DNA from: Pseudomonadota bacterium
GTDB lineage: Bacteria; Pseudomonadota; Gammaproteobacteria; Burkholderiales; Rhodocyclaceae
Assembly (NCBI GenBank): GCA_018261905.1
Contig: JAGTRU010000015.1
Location: forward strand, 1-64,000
Reading direction: 5' to 3'
DNA length: 64,000 nt
Part shown: piece by piece, positions 58,233 through 64,000 of the stretch
Numbering within the stretch: position 1 is the stretch's first letter
Layout: every line of letters starts with the position of its first letter
Position numbers and translations under genes: made by a program
Notes under the pieces: model-generated
Database searches by the model: none
The model's input: the letters and a program-made list of their open reading frames with translations, nothing else
Told to the model about the DNA's origin: nothing

Positions 58233-60331
58233 TGGCCCATCTCGATCCCGCGCCACGCCTGCCCGAGGCCGATGGGCCGGGCGTCAACATCCTGCGCCGC
58301 TGTTTTTCCCCGATCTCGATCAATGGTCTCGAACTCCGCAACCGGCTGCTCATGAGTTCGATGCACATGAATTTTGAAGGGGCCGATCAATATGAGCGCT
58401 TTGCCCGCTTTTACCGCCTGCGCGCGGCCCATGGCCCGGCCTTGATGGTCACCGCCGGGTGCAGCCCGGATTATTTCGGCCAGGTCACTAGGGATGCTTT
58501 TCGTCTCGATAGCGACGATCTGCTCGCCGAGCACCGGAAAATCGTTGCTGCCGTGCATGCCGCGGGCGACTCTAAACTCGTCCTGCAACTACTGCATTTC
58601 GGCCGGGAAGCATTTCACGGCAAACTGGTGGCGCCTTCCCCCTTGCGTCTCGAAGGCAACATCTTCACCCCCTACGAACTGAGCCATGAACAGATTCTCG
58701 CCACCATCGACGCCTACGGGGCGGCGGCGGCGCGGGCCGTGGCGGCCGGCTACGATGCCATCGAGCTGCTTTTCTCTCAGGGTTTCCTGATCCACCAGTT
58801 CCTGTCGGCCCATACCAACCGGCGGACCGACCAATGGGGCGGCCCGTTCGCGCAGCGCCTGCGCTTCGCGACGGCGGTCGCGGCGGCCGTGCGCGGCGCG
58901 GTCGGGCCGGCTTTTCCGGTGATTTTCCGGATTCCCTGCCTCGACCTGGTTGCCGGCGGACTGAGTTTTGCCGAATCGCTGCAACTGGTCGATGCCCTGC
59001 AGGCCTATCAGATCGACCTCCTCAATATCAGTATCGGTTGGCACGAGTCGAACGTCCCGACCATCGCCAACGTCGTCCCGCCGGCCGGCTTCGCCGCCGT
59101 CGCCGCCCGGGTCAAGGCGGCCTTCCCGCATCTGCTGACCTGCGTCAGCAACCGGATCAACGATTTGCGCCATGCCGAAGAGCTGCTGATCGAAGGCGTC
59201 GCCGATATGGTGGCGATGGGCCGTCCTTTCCTGGCTGACCGGGCGATCGTCGCCAAATCGGCGGCCGGGCGTTTCGACGAAATCAATTACTGCATCGCTT
59301 GCAACCAGGATTGCCTGGATCAGGTTTTTGTCGGCAAAGTCGTCGGTTGCGCCGTCAATCCGGAATGCAGCAGCGCAACGGAAGGCGATCCGCTGCCGGC
59401 ATTGGCCGGCGAACCGGCCGTTGCCGTTGTCGGCGGCGGCCTTTCCGGCATGGCCTGCGCCCTGGTCTTGGCCCGGCGCGGGGCAAAAGTGACCCTCTTC
59501 GAAAGCGCTTGCCAGCTCGGCGGCCAACTCTTGCTGGCCGCCGCCATCCCCGGTAAGGCGGAGTTCATGCGGACTGTCCGTTATTACGCCGGACAGTTGC
59601 GCGCCAACGGCGTCGCGGTCCATCTCGATCACGAATTCGGCGAATCGGATCTGGGCCATGGAAATTGGCGGCATGTCATCCTCGCCAGCGGTACGCAACC
59701 GACGCCCTGGTCGCCGCCGAGCGGCGCGACGCAACGCATCGTCGGCTACCGCGAATTGCTCCACGACAATCTGCCGGTCGAATATCCGGTGCTCATTGTC
59801 GGGGGCGGCGGCGTTGCCTGCGATGCCGCCAAACTGCTGCTTTCCCGGCCCGACCGGGTGCGCGCCAGCGAGGACTACCTGGCCTATCACCAGGCCGAAA
59901 ACCTGGTCGGAGCGCTGGGGGCGATGCCGGCGCCGACTGGCGATCGGTCGATCACCCTGCTGCAGCGGTCGACCAAGAAATTCGCCTACAAGATCGGCAA
60001 CACGACGCGCTGGATCGTCGTCGATGAATTGCAGCGGCATGGCGTCAAGTTCAAGCGCGGTGCGACGATCAAGGCCTGTCACGGAGATGCGGTGGTGATT
60101 AGCCTGGCCGATGGCAGCGAACAGAGCCTGCCGGCCAGGACCATCATCGTCGCCGTCGGCCAGCAGCCGGCGAGCGAGCCGCTGCAGGCGGCGCTGGCCA
60201 AGGCCAAAATCGACTATTCGACCATCGGCGCGGCGCGCCCCGAACTTGGCAAGACAGGGGGGCGGGTAGTCGCCAGTATCTCGGCGTCGATTCGCAGCGG
60301 TTACGAGACCGGGCTCGCCTTGCGCCTCTGA
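58229..60331 (+). CDS. FadH-like NADH:flavin oxidoreductase / 2,4-dienoyl-CoA-reductase family
   Basis: OYE domain (LLMSSMHMNFEG..., SQGFLIHQFLSAHTNRRTDQWGG); CIACNQDCLDQVFVGKVVGCAVNPEC Fe-S motif; FAD domain VAVVGGGLSGMACALVLARRG. Confidence 0.93.
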   Translation: MMAHLDPAPRLPEADGPGVNILRRCFSPISINGLELRNRLLMSSMHMNFEGADQYERFARFYRLRAAHGPALMVTAGCSPDYFGQVTRDAFRLDSDDLLAEHRKIVAAVHAAGDSKLVLQLLHFGREAFHGKLVAPSPLRLEGNIFTPYELSHEQILATIDAYGAAAARAVAAGYDAIELLFSQGFLIHQFLSAHTNRRTDQWGGPFAQRLRFATAVAAAVRGAVGPAFPVIFRIPCLDLVAGGLSFAESLQLVDALQAYQIDLLNISIGWHESNVPTIANVVPPAGFAAVAARVKAAFPHLLTCVSNRINDLRHAEELLIEGVADMVAMGRPFLADRAIVAKSAAGRFDEINYCIACNQDCLDQVFVGKVVGCAVNPECSSATEGDPLPALAGEPAVAVVGGGLSGMACALVLARRGAKVTLFESACQLGGQLLLAAAIPGKAEFMRTVRYYAGQLRANGVAVHLDHEFGESDLGHGNWRHVILASGTQPTPWSPPSGATQRIVGYRELLHDNLPVEYPVLIVGGGGVACDAAKLLLSRPDRVRASEDYLAYHQAENLVGALGAMPAPTGDRSITLLQRSTKKFAYKIGNTTRWIVVDELQRHGVKFKRGATIKACHGDAVVISLADGSEQSLPARTIIVAVGQQPASEPLQAALAKAKIDYSTIGAARPELGKTGGRVVASISASIRSGYETGLALRL

Positions 60332-60386
60332 CTCCCGCCGGGTTGCGCCAAGTCGTTCGGCGGGAAAGTCCGGGCGACAGTCCGGA

Positions 60387-60857
60387 CTAGCGCTGCTTGC
60401 CTCTTTGGGTCAGCCACCGGCCCAGCCCGGCGGCCAGCGAGTAGCGTCCCGTACCGTGAAAGACCAGCACCAGTAGCAGGCAGCCCCAGAGCACATGGTC
60501 CTGCCGGCCGAGGTCGGAAATGTCGGGGAAGGAAATGGCGGCCATCAGGTTGACCACGAACAGCCCGGCCGCCGCGAAACGTCCGCCCAGGCCGAGGACG
60601 AGCAGGATCGGCAGCGTAAATTCACCGGCAGCCCCCATGACGGCGGCCAAATGCGGCGGCAGCAGTGGCACCTGGTACACGTAGTCGAACAGATCAAGTG
60701 TCGCCGACCAGTCGGTAAGTTTCAGCCAGCCGGCGCGGAAGAAAATCTCGCCGAGATAGAGGCGCAGACCGAGATCGAAGAGCGGTGTTAACCAGTGGTC
60801 GAACAGCTCGCTGAGTGCCTTAGTCCAGCGACACAATGTCTGCAGATGTGCATTCAT
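60387..60857 (-). CDS. DoxX family membrane protein
   Basis: LGLRLYLGEIFFRAGWLKLTDW...LPPHLAAVMGAAGEFTLPILLVLGLGGRFAA. Confidence 0.92.
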   Translation of the reverse strand: MNAHLQTLCRWTKALSELFDHWLTPLFDLGLRLYLGEIFFRAGWLKLTDWSATLDLFDYVYQVPLLPPHLAAVMGAAGEFTLPILLVLGLGGRFAAAGLFVVNLMAAISFPDISDLGRQDHVLWGCLLLVLVFHGTGRYSLAAGLGRWLTQRGKQR

Positions 60858-60867
60858 GGTTTTCCCC

Positions 60868-61632
60868 TCAGTAGGCAAGGCGCAGCAGGCCGTTGCCGAT
60901 GAAACGCTGCAAGGCGCCTTGCAGATCGAAATCCTCATCGTCGCTGATGGCCTGTTCGACAGCCTCGCCCAGGGTATTTGCCGCCTGCAGGGCGGCGAGT
61001 AGGGCCTGTTCGCCGGCGCCGAGGCGTTCGACCGCAATGCCGGCTGGACGGCGCTGGATCAAGGCGTTCTCGGGTTGCCTGAAATCGACTGCGAAGTCCC
61101 CGCCGTTGTCCGGCTGATTGACTTCCCAGATGCGCACGACCGGCCAGCGCGAAGCCAGGAGGGCGTGCGCCGGATCGAGCCGGAAGCGCAATTCGCCCCA
61201 GCTTTCCGGCGGCGCGGTGGCGAGCCGGGAAAGGTCCTGTGCCGGTGCATCCTCTGCGCCGTGGACTTGCAGGATGAGCCATTCCAGGCGGGCGACATCG
61301 GGCAGGTAGGGCAGGCTGGCGGCCGCTGCGTAGTCAGCGAGAAGAGCGGCGAACTGATCGCCATAGGCATTGAGGTCGCCGCTCCGGCTCGGATGGGACT
61401 CGGCGTAGCGCCGGCAGGCGGCGGCGAGAAATTCGCCGCCGACGATGTTTTCGCTGACCGGGTAGGTGGCTTGCACGGCGGCGGCCAGGTTGGCCAGCAC
61501 GCTGCGCCGGTAGGCGGCGATGCCCTGCCTGGCGCGTTCCGGATCGCCGGCGCAATGGGCGAGCAGCTTGGCAGCATCGCCGGCGAACATGGCGGCGGCA
61601 AAGTCGGTCTGCAATTCACGCAGCGCGGACAT
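60868..61632 (-). CDS. bufC: DUF2063 (HvfC/BufC-like) putative DNA-binding-domain protein, MNIO partner
   Basis: LRELQTDFAAAMFAGD...RARQGIAAYRRSVLANLAAAVQATYPVSENIVGGEFLAAACRRYAESHPSRSGDLNAYG; overlaps DUF692 gene. Confidence 0.92.
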   Translation of the reverse strand: MSALRELQTDFAAAMFAGDAAKLLAHCAGDPERARQGIAAYRRSVLANLAAAVQATYPVSENIVGGEFLAAACRRYAESHPSRSGDLNAYGDQFAALLADYAAAASLPYLPDVARLEWLILQVHGAEDAPAQDLSRLATAPPESWGELRFRLDPAHALLASRWPVVRIWEVNQPDNGGDFAVDFRQPENALIQRRPAGIAVERLGAGEQALLAALQAANTLGEAVEQAISDDEDFDLQGALQRFIGNGLLRLAY

Positions 61633-62476
61633 GGCGGGCCTCCGTGACGGTATCGAGGTAGTTCTGGGCGGTGGCGGCTTCGCCTTGCAGGATGTCGAGA
61701 GACGGAATGTCCTGGTCCCATTCGATCAAGGTCGGCAGCGGGCCGAAGCGTTCGAGTGCCGCCCGGTAGAGTTCCCAGACCGCCGGGTAAACCGGGCGCG
61801 AATGGGTATCGACCAGCAATCCATCGACCTCTTCGTAGCCGGCCAGATGGATTTCGCCGACGCTGCCGACGGCGATGCCGGCCAGGAAATCGGCAGCGCT
61901 GAAACCGTGGTTGCAGGCGCTGACGTGGATGTTGTTCACGTCGAGCAGCACGCCGCAGCCGGTGCGTTTGGCCACTTCTGCGACGAAGGTCCATTCGGGC
62001 ATCTCTTCGGGCAGGAAGCGCAGATAGCTGGAAACGTTTTCGACCAGGATGGCCCGGCCCAGCGTCTCCTGCACCTGCTCGACATGGCGGCAGACCTGGT
62101 CGAGGGCTTCCCGGGTGTAGGGCAGGGGCAGCAGGTCGTTCAGCCAGCGGCCGCCGATCGCCGACCAACACAGGTGTTCGGAAATCGCCGCCGGCTGGAT
62201 GCGCGCGGCCAGCGCCTTGAGTTGGCGCAGATGATCCCGGTCGAGATCATCCGCACCACCCAGTGACATGCCCACTCCGTGCAGGCTGAGCGGATAGTTT
62301 TGACGTATTTCCTCAAGAACGGCCAAGGCCGGGCCGCCGCTGACGAAATAGTTTTCGCTATGCACTTCGAACCAGGCGATCGCCGGCATCTCTTGCCGCA
62401 CCTGGCGCAGGTGCGGGGCACGCAGGCCGAGGCCGGCGCTGATCGGCAGGGAAACCGCGGGATGGGGAGTCGGCAT
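61616..62476 (-). CDS. bufB: DUF692 multinuclear non-haem iron oxidase (MNIO; HvfB/BufB-like)
   Basis: ISAGLGLRAPHLRQV...FEVHSENYFVSGG...LHGVGMSLGG, ISEHLCWS, ILVENVSSYLRF, LLDVNNIHVSACNHGF, EIHLAGYEEVDGLLVDTHSRPV, IEWDQDIPS. Confidence 0.95.
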   Translation of the reverse strand: MPTPHPAVSLPISAGLGLRAPHLRQVRQEMPAIAWFEVHSENYFVSGGPALAVLEEIRQNYPLSLHGVGMSLGGADDLDRDHLRQLKALAARIQPAAISEHLCWSAIGGRWLNDLLPLPYTREALDQVCRHVEQVQETLGRAILVENVSSYLRFLPEEMPEWTFVAEVAKRTGCGVLLDVNNIHVSACNHGFSAADFLAGIAVGSVGEIHLAGYEEVDGLLVDTHSRPVYPAVWELYRAALERFGPLPTLIEWDQDIPSLDILQGEAATAQNYLDTVTEARHVRAA

Positions 62477-62493
62477 GTCGGCGACTTTGCCGC

Positions 62494-62772
62494 TTACTTG
62501 GCCATGCCGGCCGGGGCCAGCGTGCCACCCATCTTTTCGCAAGTGCCCTTGGCGACCAGCTTGAAGTCGTTCGGATCGTTGTCCACCTTCGACTGGCCGG
62601 CGCAGGAGTGCTTGCTGGTCTTGCTGCCGCAGTCGTTCTGGCCGGCCTTGGCGACGCCGAAACATTTTTCCTTGCCGTCGTCGGCGGCCACGGCGGATAC
62701 GGAAGCCGTCAGGATGCCGGCGGCCAGCAGGCCGCCGATGGCGGATTGGATCAGGGTACGGGAATTGTTCAT
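62494..62772 (-). CDS. bufA1: DUF2282 bufferin-type RiPP precursor (BufA1-like)
   Basis: 92 aa; signal peptide; core [52 protein letters not shown] with four Cys; upstream of DUF692 and DUF2063. Confidence 0.92.
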   Translation of the reverse strand: MNNSRTLIQSAIGGLLAAGILTASVSAVAADDGKEKCFGVAKAGQNDCGSKTSKHSCAGQSKVDNDPNDFKLVAKGTCEKMGGTLAPAGMAK

Positions 62773-62849
62773 TTTGTATCTCCGGTAAGGGTTGGCGATG
62801 CCGGATCGATCCGGCGATCGGGAAACCATGTTGAATCATGGTCTCCTGC

Positions 62850-62885
62850 TGCGTTAGTCAGACGGCGCAGCCGTTCCTTACAGAA
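62850..62885 (-). promoter_or_regulatory. Candidate ECF-type promoter upstream of bufA
   Basis: Reverse strand CTGTAAGGAACGGCTGCGCCGTCTGACTAACG in the anti-sigma/bufA intergenic. Confidence 0.4.
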
Positions 62886-62920
62886 AATCCAAAAAAAATT
62901 TTTGCCGGACGTTTTTCCGC

Positions 62921-63100
62921 TCAGAGTTTCCACGGGTGCTGGCGCATGGCTTCGCGCAGGAAACGGAACTGCGCCTGGGTCCGCCGGCAGCCGAGGCAGA
63001 GCAGCAGGTGCAGGCGCAGGCGCAGACGTTCGCTGCGCGACAGCGGGCGGTCGAGGCCTTGCGAGATCAATTCGGTAGCGTGCTTGCAACTCATCATCAT
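62921..63100 (-). CDS. Small zinc-finger anti-sigma-like protein
   Basis: MMMSCKHATELISQGLDRPLSRSERLRLRLHLLLCLGCRR (HxxxCxxC); ATGA overlap with sigma factor stop. Confidence 0.85.
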   Translation of the reverse strand: MMMSCKHATELISQGLDRPLSRSERLRLRLHLLLCLGCRRTQAQFRFLREAMRQHPWKL

Positions 63101-63669
63101 GCGGTCGATTCTCCAAACCAGCGCCGGCCCAGGCATTCGCGCAGGCCGATGCGGGCCCGGTGCAGGAGTACCCAGCAGTTGGACGGGCTGATGGCCAGTT
63201 CCTTACAGATTTCTTCGGTTTCCAGGTCGAGAAACTCGCGCATCGTGAACACCCGGGCCGGCGCTGCCGGCAGGTTGTCGAGGCAGGCTTCCATGACTTC
63301 CCAGAAGCGTTTCTGTTCCAGGCTGCCCTGCGGGTTGCCCCAGGCCGCCGGCATCTCGGCCCAGTGATCGCGTTCGTTGAAGAGCTCGGCGACGGTCTCG
63401 TCGAGCGCCGCTTCGGCATCGACGTCGCATTCCATGCGGCTGTTGCGGCGCAGTTCGTCGATGATCTTGTTCTTGAGGATGGAAAATACCCAGGTCTGGA
63501 AAGCCGCCGCGCCGGCAAACTTGGACAGGTTGGCCAGCGCCGCCTCCAGCGCATCCTGGACGACATCTTCGGCCGCTGCCGCCGAGCGCAACTGCAGGCG
63601 GGCAAAACCGAGCAGCCGCGGACGGATGCTGTTGAGGCTGCTTTGGATGTCTTCGGGGAAGGCGCTCAT
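63097..63669 (-). CDS. ECF-type RNA polymerase sigma factor
   Basis: AEDVVQDALEAALANLSKF...FQTWVFSILKNKIIDELRR; sigma-4 LETEEICKELAISPSNCWVLLHRARIGLRECL. Confidence 0.92.
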   Translation of the reverse strand: MSAFPEDIQSSLNSIRPRLLGFARLQLRSAAAAEDVVQDALEAALANLSKFAGAAAFQTWVFSILKNKIIDELRRNSRMECDVDAEAALDETVAELFNERDHWAEMPAAWGNPQGSLEQKRFWEVMEACLDNLPAAPARVFTMREFLDLETEEICKELAISPSNCWVLLHRARIGLRECLGRRWFGESTA

Positions 63670-63739
63670 GCCGGGCAGTTTACGACAGCCGGGTGTTCGC
63701 TGTCTGCCCAATCTGGCCGGTGCGGCGGGAGGCGCGGCC

Positions 63740-64000
63740 TTAGCTGGGCGCAGCGCTGTTTCGGAGCAAGGGGGCTGGCTTCCCGCCTTGAGCGCGGCGT
63801 TGCAATTCGTCGAGGACTGCCGCCGGTACCGGCCGGCCGTCGGCCAGGGCCATCAGGACAGCCTGGCGATGCGCTTTGCGGTGGGCTTCGATGCCAATTG
63901 CGGTGTAGCCCTGATGGACGACACCGGGCGGCAGGATGCAGCCGCCGCGCTGCTCGGCGGCGGCCAGAATGAGCGGGGTGGAGAGGCCCGAGTGGCGATG
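63740..64000 (-). CDS. Partial CDS, C-terminal part of a protein extending beyond window
   Basis: Open frame from window edge to TAA at 63740: ...HSGLSTPLILAAAEQRGGCILPPGVVHQGYTAIGIEAHRKAHRQAVLMALADGRPVPAAVLDELQRRAQGGKPAPLLRNSAAPS. Confidence 0.5.
   Translation of the reverse strand, partial: HRHSGLSTPLILAAAEQRGGCILPPGVVHQGYTAIGIEAHRKAHRQAVLMALADGRPVPAAVLDELQRRAQGGKPAPLLRNSAAPS

Larger units (their letters stand above)
43676..60331. other. Putative divergent acyl-NRPS/type II fatty-acid-like biosynthetic gene cluster with dedicated exporter
   Basis: Contiguous, coupled genes: TolC, ABC permease, ABC ATPase, MFP, GNAT, FAAL-PCP-E*-C / ACP, DH, KS, KS-beta-like, KR, FadH-like reductase. Confidence 0.8.

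Noticed and set aside
55907-60082. Long minus-strand ORFs (55907-57574, 58589-60082)
   Set aside because: Antisense shadows of the KS-like and FadH-like genes

Overview
GC-rich window consistent with a betaproteobacterium, probably Rhodocyclaceae (Dechloromonas/Azonexus-like); this placement is inferred from gene content and tRNA sequences. Most of it is dense chromosomal coding sequence: ppsA 3' end, prkA-yeaH-spoVR, glutathione-dependent formaldehyde detoxification, mobB-moeA-moaD, dinG, malonyl-CoA decarboxylase, nudC, and tRNA-Asn/tRNA-Thr. Two regions stand out. (1) About 43.7-60.3 kb: a divergent biosynthetic cluster. One arm encodes a FAAL-PCP-(degenerate E-like)-C megasynthase, a GNAT, and a MacAB/TolC-like exporter in a translationally coupled operon. 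The other arm encodes a free ACP, a FabZ-like dehydratase, an intact ketosynthase, a Cys-less ketosynthase homologue (chain-length-factor-like), FabG, and a FadH-like Fe-S flavin reductase. (2) About 60.4-63.7 kb: a bufferin-type (MNIO/DUF692) RiPP operon with its own ECF sigma factor, small zinc-finger anti-sigma, four-Cys DUF2282 precursor, DUF692 enzyme, DUF2063 partner and DoxX. Smaller items: a higBA module with a decayed higA fragment 2 kb away, a frameshifted rhomboid protease, an internally deleted SRPBCC gene, two paired 16-bp operator-like palindromes, MITE/REP-like repeats, hairpins with a repeated GGAGGAGACA motif, and a paralogous pair of uncharacterised exported proteins.
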